Notes: a model not told the origin generated them from the letters alone. Positions 35,188 to 44,093 are shown, numbered from the stretch's first letter. The stretch: DNA of 64,000 nucleotides from Pseudomonas fluorescens (GCF_018614655.1 NZ_JAGGOG010000006.1:124001-188000); one strand, 5' to 3'. Translations and numbers: made by a program.

Positions 35188-35945
35188 GGCTGCACCACCA
35201 CCGCGGTCAAATTATCCCGGGCAGCACCACACAACACCGCTTCGAACAGCCTGTCCAGGACCCGATGTGGTGCCCTCAGGCTCAGGGCACCTCCCAACTC
35301 TCCAGGACTGAGCCCCTGATACAAACCATCGCTGCATAATAGAAACACATCCCCAGGAACAGTCCTGAGCTCCAGCACCTCCAATGTCAATGGCGCCCGC
35401 GCACCCACTGCCCGGGTCAAGGCCCTGGCCTGTGGATGACCTCGCGCTTGCTCCAGGCTCATCTGCTGCTCATCGATCAGCTGCTCCATCAAGGAATGAT
35501 CCCTGGACAGCTGGTACAGCGCCTGTTCCCGCCAGAGATAACAGCGACTGTCACCGGCCCAGATACAGGCCGCGCGATCCCCCTCAAGCAGCAGCGCTAC
35601 CACCGTGCTCCCCATGATGCAATCAGCACCGTGATCCGTTACGGGCAGTACCTGTGCCAACTGCCGATCAAGCCATTGCAGACAGCTTCGAACCTCCTGG
35701 AGACGCTCATCGAAATTGCCTTGCCCCGGCAACTCGGCCAGGCTATTGACCACCAGTTGACTGGCAACGTCACCCGCTTCATGGCCTCCCATCCCATCCG
35801 CCACCGCCCAGCAGCCTTGTTGCGGACAATCGAGAAATGCATCCTCATTGCGGCCTCTGACCTTGCCGCGGTCGGTTCGTCCAGCGCTGCGCCAGCGACC
35901 GTCCCGGCGGATCACAACTGCTCCGGGATGCGGAAAGTACGCCAC
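35184..35945 (-). CDS. stp1: T6SS-linked PP2C-type protein phosphatase
   Basis: 253 residues, PPM/PP2C fold with Mn-binding motifs: RNEDAF at 32-37, DGMGGHEAGD at 50-59, GSTVVALLLEGD, WAGDSRCYL, CSDGLYQGL and the final ARDNLTAVVV. It should reverse phosphorylation by the adjacent kinase. Overlaps stk1 by 4 bp and the tssM end by 34 bp, showing tight translational coupling. The gene seems fully open and intact despite loss of upstream secretion genes; nothing in the sequence indicates whether it is still transcribed. Confidence 0.88.
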   Translation of the reverse strand: MAYFPHPGAVVIRRDGRWRSAGRTDRGKVRGRNEDAFLDCPQQGCWAVADGMGGHEAGDVASQLVVNSLAELPGQGNFDERLQEVRSCLQWLDRQLAQVLPVTDHGADCIMGSTVVALLLEGDRAACIWAGDSRCYLWREQALYQLSRDHSLMEQLIDEQQMSLEQARGHPQARALTRAVGARAPLTLEVLELRTVPGDVFLLCSDGLYQGLSPGELGGALSLRAPHRVLDRLFEAVLCGAARDNLTAVVVQP

Positions 35946-38900
35946 ATTGCCAGATCAAACGGGCTGGACGTGCTCTGGCTGGTCAGCAAGTAGTTGGCGC
36001 GCAAGCCACCGAGGTCGGCCTTGAGCACCCGCACATCTCGACCGCTTAAAGGCTCGCTTTGCATCAGATCGAACAGCCGGAACAGGGACCAGAGCCCGGT
36101 GTTTTTCTCAATGCCCAATGGTCGCTCCACACCCCGCTCCAACACCAGGCTGCTACGACCATCCTCAGTCTCGGTCGGCCATTGGAATGCCATGGGTACA
36201 ATCGGACCATGGCGGTATTCCATTTGCTGGCCACCGAATCGAAAGATCGCACGGCTCACCGTAGAGTCGAGGCTATACGGCGCAAGCGTAAAACGCACAT
36301 GAGGCGGGCCCTGATCATCAGCAAAAAAACCGCGGCGAATAACCTGTGCCTTTCCCCACTGATCAAGCAACGCTCGAGACATGGGTAAACTGCGGCCATC
36401 CAGGCTGCGCAATCGATAACGGCCCGCATCACCACTGACAAAAGGTCTCAAGTAGCCGTCAAAGAATCGCGCCAGCACGCCCTGAGGCCTGAAGAACTCA
36501 TGGAAGTCATCAAGGGCGACATCACTGCTGGCGTGGGCATTGAATGGATAGCGTTGCTTGATTGCCTTGGCGTAAAAACCGTACACATCACTTTGATAGC
36601 GCTGATTCACATGGCGGTAGGCATCATCGAGTACCCGGCGCCAATAGCTGTCAGCCAAGCCATCGATCCAGGAGGCAAGCGGCAACGGCAAACGCATGGC
36701 GACATTGCGCAGGTCGCTCAGGGCATCCTGTTGTCCCTGCATCCGCTGCCTGACCATATTGAATGCTGCCTGCTCCGGCTGCCCCTCTCGGCTCAGAGTC
36801 GCCAGTTGCAAGTGCAACTGGTTAAGCGCCTGTAATGCCTGGGTCAGTTCGATTCCAGGATTGTGCTGATCATCCAGCAATTGATGCAGGGACTCGAAAC
36901 GACGTTGCAGCGCCCGGCGAGCGGTATCGGACGACTCATTGGGAGTTACGGCCAGAGCATTGCCCAATGCGACCTGGGCAACTTGTCCCAGGGGCGTCAC
37001 CTGCCCCGATTTGTTGGCAGCCAGCTCATCGAGACGCTCCGCAGCCGACGGAAAACGCGTGTGCTCCCTTACCTGTTGCAACAGCTGTAACAATGGCGAC
37101 TGTGCCGAGGTCAGGCTGGCCAATTGCTCGGCGCCTTTTCTGGCCGTGTCGGTGTCTTGCAGACGAACCCGGCCAAGTGCCTCGCTCCAGGCCTCGGCGT
37201 ATTCGCTGAAGTAACGTTGCTCCAACTCCACCATCAGCCGACGCAAGTCCATCGGGCTCAGGTCGGTACCCTCCCCCAGCACCCAGTTCTCTTGCACGAG
37301 CGTGTTCACCAGCCGGGCTCCTTGCCCTGCGAAATAACGCACATAACGCTGTGTGTAAAACCCGGGGACAGGGTGATCAATCCCGGCGAACACCCGGCCC
37401 TGTGGATCCAGGTGCTGGCTGAAACGATAAGGTTCAAGGTGACGCGCCTGCTCACGCAGTACACGGTACACCACGCTGGCCAATGACTCCCCCCGCAGCA
37501 CCTGACGTGCCTGAGCCACCAACTCATCGTTGAGTGTCTGCACAAAGGGTTGTTCAAGCAGTCGCTCAAAGTGCTCGTTCAACCGTCGCTGCGCCCCGGT
37601 TTCACCGGTGTGCCGCGCGGACCATTGGCCCGCGACCCGCTCCTTCAGCCAGTCCGGATCACGCCGCTCTCGCAGGTTGAGCATCAAGTACGCCCGCAAG
37701 CTGTCCGATAACCGCTCCCGATCTCCCAGGTTGGCCCGTACCTGCTCTTCGAGCATCTCGCTGACGTGTGCCAACAGCAGGCGTTGCAGAGTCTGTTCAT
37801 AAGCGTTGTCCAGGACCGGTCGGCTGCTGTCGCCTTGATACAGCCCCACCTGCTCGGACAACCTTGCCTGACCTTTTGGCGGAAAAACCCGAGTGGCCGT
37901 CAGATGATTGTCCAACGTGGGAAGGATCATCAGGGCATCGCTCACCGATGACGGCGGTTGCGCCAATTGCTGGGTCAGGTCACGCACCTGCTCCAGATGC
38001 TGATAGTTCACAGAATAACTGCGCATCCACAGCAGGCCTGTTACCCCGACGACCAGCAGCGCAGCCAGGGCCAGCATACGCTGGCGACGCCGAAGCCGGC
38101 GCTGCTCGATACTGTCGAGTTGCACCAGATCGGCCCCGGAAAAAACCACCCGACTGAACAAACCCTGGATGAAACGCGATCGTGTTTCCCAGGAGCCGGG
38201 GGCTTTGCTCTGCCCCTGCGACAAGGACATCCCTGTATCCATCGCAGTACTGCTAGCGGCACTGGTCAAATAGAAACCGCGCAAGGTGTTGACGCGCTGA
38301 TAACGGTGGGCAGAAAAAGCCAACTCAACAAACAGACATAGGCGCTCACCCAGTTGGGCCACCTGATTGGGAAAATCGAGCATCCACCCACGGCGTTCGA
38401 GATTTCGCTCCTGATGCAAGCGCCGGATAAGTTCGCTGCTCAGGCGCTGGAGTAGCGCTTCAAATCCCAGGCGCACCTCGGCGATATCAGCGCCGCCCCT
38501 ACCGCAGGCAAGTCGCGCGCCGAGCAAGGAGTCATCGCCCTCACCTTCCATCCGATCAAAGAACTCCGCGAACCCCGGCAAGCGGTCTGCCTGGGTCAGG
38601 ACCAGATAGATCGGCAAATCAACATGCAAGGTCTGTTGAATGTCCTGCAGTCGGCTATGGACCTGGCGTGCCAGGACCTCCAGCGCCTGCTCATTGCCGT
38701 TAAGCAACGTGTCCACCGACAGAGCCACCAGTACGCCTTCGAGCGGTCGGGATCGACGGCGACGTTTCAACAGCTCAAGCAACGTCGACCAACCGGCGCC
38801 ATCTACCCTACCGGCAGCCTGGCTCAGGTAGCGTCCTGCGGTATCGACCAGCACCCCTTCATCAGCAAAGTACCACTCACAGTCGTGCGTGCCGCTCGCA

Positions 38901-39379
38901 CTACGGATCGACGCGGGATCAATCCAGGCGTGCGTCAACTGCACTCCGTCCGACTCGAGCAATCGAGTCTTACCACTGCCCGTGCTCCCGATCAGCAGGT
39001 ACCAGGGCAAATCGTTGCGCCAGCGCCCGCTGCGTTCTCCGTAACGCTTTGAGGTTTTCAGAAGGTGCAATGCTTCCCTGAAGCGAACACGAATTGTCTT
39101 TTGTTCATGCTCTACGAGCTGCTTGTGCTGCCGAGTTTCAGGGTTGTTCTGCGGTACTACACCGTGTCGACCGAAGAAGACCATCGCCAGGCCCCACAGC
39201 AGAAACAGCGCACTTATAGTCAGCAGGCGCGTCGCCGAACCTTGCAAGAACCGGTGATCATCGACCGCCAACAGAGGCCCGATAAACCACACTGCCGTGG
39301 CTATCAGGAGCACTAGCAACAGACTCCACAGCCAGGTAATACCCAGGAACTCAGCAGTTCTCTTGAAAAATGCTTTCAT
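35912..39379 (-). CDS. tssM: T6SS membrane-complex protein TssM (IcmF/VasK)
   Basis: 1155 residues from ATG 39379 (AGGT upstream). Two N-terminal TM segments (about 15-36 and 52-70), cytoplasmic NTPase-like domain with Walker A GSTGSGKT at 131-138, then VDTAGRYL and LTQADRLPGF (G-protein-like motifs). A third TM (LALAALLVVGVTGLLWM) lies near 430-450, followed by a large periplasmic domain ending SPFDLAMWRTFRIPEQL. Length and architecture fit a complete TssM. It normally forms the trans-envelope core with TssL and TssJ, but here TssL is broken into three pieces and no tssJ is seen, so the protein has no visible partners. Overlaps stp1. Confidence 0.92.
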   Translation of the reverse strand: MKAFFKRTAEFLGITWLWSLLLVLLIATAVWFIGPLLAVDDHRFLQGSATRLLTISALFLLWGLAMVFFGRHGVVPQNNPETRQHKQLVEHEQKTIRVRFREALHLLKTSKRYGERSGRWRNDLPWYLLIGSTGSGKTRLLESDGVQLTHAWIDPASIRSASGTHDCEWYFADEGVLVDTAGRYLSQAAGRVDGAGWSTLLELLKRRRRSRPLEGVLVALSVDTLLNGNEQALEVLARQVHSRLQDIQQTLHVDLPIYLVLTQADRLPGFAEFFDRMEGEGDDSLLGARLACGRGGADIAEVRLGFEALLQRLSSELIRRLHQERNLERRGWMLDFPNQVAQLGERLCLFVELAFSAHRYQRVNTLRGFYLTSAASSTAMDTGMSLSQGQSKAPGSWETRSRFIQGLFSRVVFSGADLVQLDSIEQRRLRRRQRMLALAALLVVGVTGLLWMRSYSVNYQHLEQVRDLTQQLAQPPSSVSDALMILPTLDNHLTATRVFPPKGQARLSEQVGLYQGDSSRPVLDNAYEQTLQRLLLAHVSEMLEEQVRANLGDRERLSDSLRAYLMLNLRERRDPDWLKERVAGQWSARHTGETGAQRRLNEHFERLLEQPFVQTLNDELVAQARQVLRGESLASVVYRVLREQARHLEPYRFSQHLDPQGRVFAGIDHPVPGFYTQRYVRYFAGQGARLVNTLVQENWVLGEGTDLSPMDLRRLMVELEQRYFSEYAEAWSEALGRVRLQDTDTARKGAEQLASLTSAQSPLLQLLQQVREHTRFPSAAERLDELAANKSGQVTPLGQVAQVALGNALAVTPNESSDTARRALQRRFESLHQLLDDQHNPGIELTQALQALNQLHLQLATLSREGQPEQAAFNMVRQRMQGQQDALSDLRNVAMRLPLPLASWIDGLADSYWRRVLDDAYRHVNQRYQSDVYGFYAKAIKQRYPFNAHASSDVALDDFHEFFRPQGVLARFFDGYLRPFVSGDAGRYRLRSLDGRSLPMSRALLDQWGKAQVIRRGFFADDQGPPHVRFTLAPYSLDSTVSRAIFRFGGQQMEYRHGPIVPMAFQWPTETEDGRSSLVLERGVERPLGIEKNTGLWSLFRLFDLMQSEPLSGRDVRVLKADLGGLRANYLLTSQSTSSPFDLAMWRTFRIPEQL

Positions 39380-39393
39380 GGTTGCTACCTGCA

Positions 39394-39753
39394 TTACCTA
39401 TGCGTTGGAGTGATGAGCGGAGCCCGTTCTTGATAAGGCTGTAGCACCCTCTCGCGCTGCTCGCCGAGCACCCAGGCAAACCCCGAATACATCATCAACA
39501 AGCAGGCCGTGACAAAAACCGTCACCCAGGTCACGGAAACAATCCGCACCAGCCTGCGGTGTTGTTGCCCACGAGGCGGCTCAGTTGGGGTATCCCTGGG
39601 GGCATCTCCGCGTACGTGCCTGATCTGTCGATACAGGGCATCCCGAATACCCTCTAGCTGAAGCACGCCGCGCTCCACGACCCGGTACTTGCCCTCGAAT
39701 CCCAGGGACAGGCACAAGTACATCAACTCGAGCATTGCTACGTGCTTGACGGG
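39394..39753 (-). pseudogene. tssL: tssL fragment, C-terminal part
   Basis: Encodes HVAMLELMYLCLSLGFEGKY and onward, the C-terminal half of TssL/DotU, including the single C-terminal TM (VTWVTVFVTACLLMMYSG). It ends 14 bp before tssM, as in intact clusters. The N-terminal half is missing here: just upstream (39750-39756) the sequence switches to tssF. The middle and N-terminal parts of the same gene lie at 40009-40353 (plus) and 42270-42429 (minus). Confidence 0.85.
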
Positions 39754-40013
39754 GTGTCTCGCTCTACCCGAATGGCAGGACCTGCGCGCTTGAGAGGATC
39801 AAACTGCAACATGCTGAACGCTGGTAACGGCCGCATGTAGTTGGGCCACAGCAAGTGCATCAGCGAATGACTCAGCTCGGGCAACTCGTCATCAAGTTTT
39901 TGCCGCAGACGACCGGTCAGGAACGCAAAACCTTCGAGCAACCGTTCCACATCAGGATCCTGGCCGGCATCCCCTAGAAACGGCGCCAATGCCGGATTGC
40001 GTTCGGAGAACTT
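39753..40013 (-). pseudogene. tssF: tssF fragment, N-terminal part
   Basis: Reads SERNPALAPFLGDAG, DPDVERLLEGFAFLTGRLRQ, then PELSHSLMHLLWPNYMRPLP and FSMLQFDPLKRAGPAI, the N-terminal region of the baseplate protein TssF. After ERDTP it jumps into tssL sequence; a chance stop follows at 39738. The extreme N-terminus (~20 residues) is lost at a head-to-head junction with tssL near 40006-40013. The continuation of the reading (TPIESAAINGENCRFRTCY) is on the opposite strand at 40352. Confidence 0.85.
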
Positions 40014-40353
40014 CAATATCGGGCTCAACACCTTGGTGGCAGCTGCCTGGGAATTATTGTCCGAGGTGGTTCGGCTCAAAAGCAGTGCTGCTCAGGAGAA
40101 TCTTCATGCGCTGAACGATCGCCTGGCATCCGGTATCGCACTTTTTGAGGCTCGGGCCTTGCATGAAGGTGTCGACAACACTCAGGTCGTGGGCGCGCGT
40201 TATGTGCTGTGCAGCGTCATTGACGAAGCGGTCGTGACGACTGCCTGGGGCAGTCAGAGTGACTGGTCGCAAATAAGCCTGCTAAGCCGTTTTCATAACG
40301 AAACCTTTGGAGGTGAGAAGTTTTTCCTGTTGCTGGAGCGCATGTCGAGGAAC
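40009..40353 (+). pseudogene. tssL: tssL fragment, middle part, inverted
   Basis: On the plus strand: NFNIGLNTLVAAAWELLSEV, then ALNDRLASGIALFEARAL, YVLCSVIDEAVVTTAWG and SRFHNETFGGEKFFLLLERM, the central part of TssL. It is opposite in orientation to tssM and to the other two tssL pieces. At 40352-40357 (ACTCCG) it runs directly into tssF. Confidence 0.85.
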
Positions 40354-40525
40354 TCCGATCGAAAGCGCTGCGATCAACGGCGAAAACTGTCGTTTTCGGA
40401 CCTGCTATGCGACCGATGTCCTGCCACTGCAATTGTGCGCACTCAAGTATTCGGAGCGCAGCGACGGCGCACTGTTGAGTCTGCGTCTGGACATGAGTGC
40501 AGAAGGCAATTTCAGTGAACTGGAG
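40352..40525 (+). pseudogene. tssF: tssF fragment, internal part
   Basis: TPIESAAINGENCRFRTCYA then VLPLQLCALKYSERSDGALL and SLRLDMSAEGNFSELE match the TssF region following the N-terminal piece at 39753-40013. About 58 codons survive. After GELE-type sequence it changes into the sensor domain of a sigma-54 activator, so the rest of tssF, tssG and clpV have been deleted. Confidence 0.8.
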
Positions 40526-40815
40526 GCGGATGTGGACTTCAAGAACGAGCAACTATTGCAGTTTGCGATGGGGCAGAGCCAAGCGCTCTTCGTCGCCGAC
40601 GTGGGCAACGGTCTGTATGACTCGAGCTTCCTGCCAGCCATTGCTGAGTCTTGGCGATCGTTGCTGTGCGTGCCGTTGACCAACCGACGGAAGAAAATTT
40701 CGGGCTTGTTGTTGTGCGCCAGTCCGCGAAGGACGGACCTGCTGGGGTACGCGGCGTCGCTGGGGCAATTGGGACGCTTTGCCTTGAATCAATGGGTTGT
40801 CTTGCGGCGTGGGCG
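40526..40815 (+). pseudogene. Fragment of T6SS sigma-54 activator (Sfa/VasH-like), GAF part
   Basis: Encodes DFKNEQLLQFAMGQSQALF, SSFLPAIAESWRSLLCVPLT, ISGLLLCASPRRTDLLGYAA and SLGQLGRFALNQW, resembling the N-terminal GAF region of the enhancer-binding protein that activates HSI-II-type T6SS genes. The AAA+ and HTH domains are absent. It passes into tssK at 40816-40820. Assignment is by pattern memory, thus moderate. Confidence 0.6.
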
Positions 40816-40817
40816 CC

Positions 40818-41795
40818 GAGCGTCAGCATTTGCAGCACAACGACCGTTACTACGATCAGCAGCTCAAGCATCGAACCCGCTTGCTCGGCAGTCATTCGTG
40901 GGGATTTCTGACCCTGGAACTCGACCTTCAGTACCTCAATATGGGCAAGGTGGTCGTCAACCAGGCCAGTGGCCTACTGCCCGACGGCAGCCTCTTCGAG
41001 CTGAACGGTACGCTGCAGCCGTTGCTCCTCGAAATTCCGGCGAACACGGTGGCGCAGTCTGTTTACCTGGCTTTGCCACTCGTGACCGGCAACCACGTTG
41101 AAGCGCGCCAGGCGCAGCAGTCCGAGGTGTTGGCGCGCTACATCACGTGCGAGGTCGATGTGGTTGACTCCAATGCCGGCGAAGATTCTCGCTGTCAGAT
41201 CAGCTGTGGGCGTCCGGATTTCCGCCTGCTGGCGGGTGAGCAACAGACCGACCAAGCGTATGTGAAACTCAAGGTTGCCCAAGTACTGGGTTGTACTCCA
41301 GACGGCGTGGTCAGTCTGGATCCGGACTTTGTCCCGACGTTTATCCACCTGCAAGGGTCCGGCTACCTGCTGTCCTGTCTCAAGGAGGTGATCGGGCTGC
41401 TGACCAACCGTGGTGACGCCATTGCCGAACGCCTGGGCTCCAATGGCAAGGCTGGAGGAGCAGAGGTTGGCGACTTTCTGATGCTGCAACTGATCAACCG
41501 CACCGAGTTGGTTCTGCGCCACTACCTGGACCTCGTCCGCGTCAGTCCTGAAGCGTTGTACCGAACCTTGTTGTCGATCTTGGGTGAACTGTCGACGTTT
41601 GCCAGCGACAGCAAGCGCCCGAGCCTTGAGGGACGTTACCAGCACGGCGACCAGGGCATGAGTTTTCGCCCGTTGATGGCGGCGATACGCAGCGTGTTGT
41701 CGATGGTGCTTGAACGGCATGCCATCGAGCTTGTGCTGCAGCAGCGCCAGTACGGTGTGCTGGTGTGCCCGGTGAGCGATCTCAACTTGTTGGGG
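40818..41795 (+). pseudogene. tssK: tssK fragment, N-terminal part, inverted
   Basis: About 326 codons of the baseplate-membrane linker TssK: QHLQHNDRYYDQQLKHRTRL, LGSHSWGFLTLELDLQYLNM, GLLPDGSLFELNGTLQPLLL onward to QYGVLVCPVSDLNLLG. The first ~18 residues are missing, and the C-terminal ~100 residues are on the other strand at 42434-42738. Downstream of 41795 the frame is open by chance to 42029 but codes for nothing related. Confidence 0.88.
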
Positions 41796-41803
41796 GCGGC
41801 AAA

Positions 41804-41886
41804 CCGTGCATGTAGTGGGCCTTGTCGGCGGCCACCAGTTGGTCGTGGTCGAATTGCGCAAAAAATTCGGGATTCGGCAGGGTCAT
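41804..41886 (-). pseudogene. 5' stub of a class III aminotransferase-like gene
   Basis: ATG at 41886 with AGAAGGTGA upstream, encoding MTLPNPEFFAQFDHD, then VAADKAHYMHG before the tssK junction. The AHYMHG pattern resembles the start of PLP-dependent omega-aminotransferases (for example putrescine or diamine aminotransferases). Only 27 codons remain. It follows a potF-like end by 34 bp, as in polyamine operons. Assignment is tentative. Confidence 0.45.
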
Positions 41887-41920
41887 GGGGTTCACCTTCT
41901 AGGGTTGAGGAGGTCCTGGA

Positions 41921-42270
41921 TCATTTGCCCGTCTTGACGGCATTCCAGGTACGGGTGATCAGACGCACGGCGGCTGGCGGCTGGCTTATCTGGGTAAAGA
42001 GCCGCTGCATCGTCGCCGGGTCCGGGTAAATGGCCGGGTTATCGCGAATATCGGCATTGACCAGAGGTTTGGCCGCCAGGTTGCTGTTGGCGTAGTGAAT
42101 GGTGTTGCTGACGTCGGCCATCACCTGGGGTTGCAGGAGAAACTCGATGAATGTGTGGGCATTGGCGACATGGGGCGCGTCGGCCGGGATGTAGAAATTA
42201 TCGAACCAGATCAGCGAACCTTCCCGGGGAATAAAATAATTCAGCTTGATCTTCGCCCCGGCCTCTTCTG
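41921..42270 (-). pseudogene. 3' fragment of polyamine-binding protein gene (PotF-like)
   Basis: About 116 codons ending in a normal stop: GAKIKLNYFIPREGSLIWF, then DNFYIPADAPHVANAHTFIE, YANSNLAAKPLVNADIR and PDPATMQRLF, ending TRTWNAVKTGK. This is the C-terminal lobe of a spermidine/putrescine ABC-transporter periplasmic binding protein. Its 5' part is replaced by tssL sequence at 42268-42274 (GCGCAGA shared). No permease genes are nearby. Confidence 0.8.
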
Positions 42271-42429
42271 CGCGCCTTGCAAGCGGGCGGCGTAGACCAT
42301 TCGGTCTTCCAGTTGCTCGAAGCGCGGCGGCGACGCGAAGTCGGTGATCGGCCCCTGCTCAGGTCCACGACCTTGGCGGTCAAGCAAGACCGTCTTTTCG
42401 TCCAGGGCTTGTTCTTTCTCCATCAACAT
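42270..42429 (-). pseudogene. tssL: tssL fragment, N-terminal part
   Basis: ATG 42429, 4 bp after the tssK stop: MLMEKEQALDEKTVLLDR, then DFASPPRFEQLEDRMVYAAR and LQGAQ, the N-terminal head of TssL. The next expected residues (NFNIGLN) are found at 40009 on the plus strand. Original order tssK-tssL is therefore preserved at this one point, showing which way the cluster once ran. Confidence 0.8.
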
Positions 42430-42433
42430 AGGT

Positions 42434-42738
42434 TCAGTTCCTGATGGCCCAGAATTTCAATTCAAGTTCGGAAAATTCGCCGGCGACATGAAAGGCGAAT
42501 CCTCCCGAGTGCTGCAGCTGCACCACATCACGGGCACTGAGTTCGAGCATGAAATAGGTGTTGTTGGCATGAAACGGGATCTGCCGAGGCGCTACCGGCA
42601 ATGGTTTGACCTTGATGCCTACCAACTGCAGGTTCACCAGTTCACGAATCCGCTCCACGGGGCCAACCTTGAGATGCGCTGGCAAGCGATGACGAAGCTC
42701 ATCGCCGTCGCAGTGGGCACTGGCCGCAAGCACGAAGG
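42434..42738 (-). pseudogene. tssK: tssK fragment, C-terminal part
   Basis: FVLAASAHCDGDELRHRLPA, HLKVGPVERIRELVNLQLVG, then PLPVAPRQIPFHANNTYFML and GGFAFHVAGEF, ending AIRN: the shoulder/head region at the C-terminus of TssK. It fits the break at 41795 on the other strand (DLNLLG followed by TFVLAAS). Its 5' edge is fused to a truncated substrate-binding protein gene at 42735-42740 (ACCT shared). Confidence 0.87.
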
Positions 42739-44093
42739 TTATCCCAATGGGTTTCGTTCCACGCCGCGCCTTTGGCATAGCCGATGCTGAACATGCGGTC
42801 GGCCGTCAGGCTGCTGTACCAGAAGGAGGTGGTGAACGGCTGTTTCATCCAGACATTGGAAAAGAAGCCATCCGCCGGCTCGCGCACTACATCGATGTCG
42901 ATCCCGGCCTGGCGGGCCTGCTCCTTGAACAGCACTGAGGCGTCCACCGCACCGGTGTAGGCGGCGTCCGAAGCTTGCAGGCGCACCTTGAGGGACTCGA
43001 CACCGGCCTTGCGCAGGTAAAAACGCGACTTGTCCGGATCGTAAGTGCGCTGCTCCAACGCGCTATTGATGAAGCGACTGCCGGGCTGGATCGGGTGGTC
43101 GTTGCCCACCAGGCCATAGCCATGCAGCACCGAGGCCAGCAGGGTTTCGCGGTTGATCGCGTGCTTCATGGCCATGCGGATATCGTTGTTCTTGAACTCG
43201 CTGCTGTCGCACAGCATCGGAAAGGTGTAGTGCTGGGCGCCCTTGGTTTCCTCGATCACCAGGTTGGGATTGCGCTTGAGCAGGGCAACGGTTTTCAGGT
43301 CGACCTTGTTGATCACATCCACTTGCCCTGTGACCAGCGCGTTGATCCGCGCCGCGCCGTCGGCAATGGCGAGCAGCTCGGCACTGGCGAAATGCGCCCT
43401 GCCTGGCTTCCAGTAATCTGGGTTGCGTTCCAGGTCCATGCGCACCCCGGGCTCGAAGCTTTTCAGGCGATAACCGCCGGTGCCGATACCGGCCTGCCAG
43501 TCGGCGGCGCCGTCTTTGGTCGGCATGATCACCAGGTGATAATCGGCGACCACGTAGGCGAAGTCTGCATTGCCTGAATGCAGCTCGAACACCACGGTAT
43601 CGGTACCCTTGGCGTTGACGCTGGCAACGTCGCCCAGCACGGTCTTGGCCGCTGAAGTAGACGTGGCACTCAGGTGATGATTAATCGACGCCACCACGTC
43701 GTCGGCGTTGAGGCTTTTGCCGTTGTGGAAGGTCACGCCCTGGCGCAGCTTGAAGGTCCAGACGCGCGAATCCGGGGTGGATTCGAAGCTCTGCGCCAGT
43801 TCGGGAATGGCGCTGCCGTCGACTGCAATTTCAGTGAGGGTGTTGTACACGGCCGAGAAGCCGACAAAGGTAAAGGTATCGGTCCAGGAGCCCGGATCGC
43901 GGGAGTCGGTGGTGCTACCACCGGCCAGACCCAAGCGCAGCATGCCACCGGCCTTGGGCGTGGCCTCTTCGGCGAAGGCTTGAAGTGGCAGTCCCATGGA
44001 GAACGCCGCCGCCACGGCACCGGCGACGGCGCTGTGTTTGAGGAAGTCCCGGCGGTGCATGGCTTGAGTCATTTTGTTGTTGTTATCGCTCAT
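42699..44093 (-). pseudogene. ABC transporter substrate-binding protein (SBP_bac_5), 3' truncated
   Basis: Tat-type leader with a twin arginine (HRRDFLKHSAVAGAVAAAFS) then a family-5 peptide/opine-binding protein: FTFVGFSAVYNTLTEI, WTFKLRQGVTFHNGKSLNAD, GTGGYRLKSFEPGVRM. Native sequence stops after NETHWDN at about 42738; the last 13 codons are read from tssK in the wrong frame, and roughly 50 or more C-terminal residues plus the usual permease/ATPase genes are missing. It follows the ThDP decarboxylase gene by 19 bp, so it was the transport start of that operon. Probably non-functional as it lacks the closing strands of lobe I. Confidence 0.83.

Noticed and set aside
41796-42029. Extension of the tssK frame to 42029
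   Set aside because: After DLNLLG the translation has no TssK similarity and is antisense to the potF/aminotransferase fragments; chance open frame.
39394-42780. Reading the T6SS mosaic as a phase-variable invertible switch
   Set aside because: No long inverted repeats or recombinase gene flank the pieces; large parts of tssF, sigma-54 activator and tssK are deleted, so inversion alone could not restore function.
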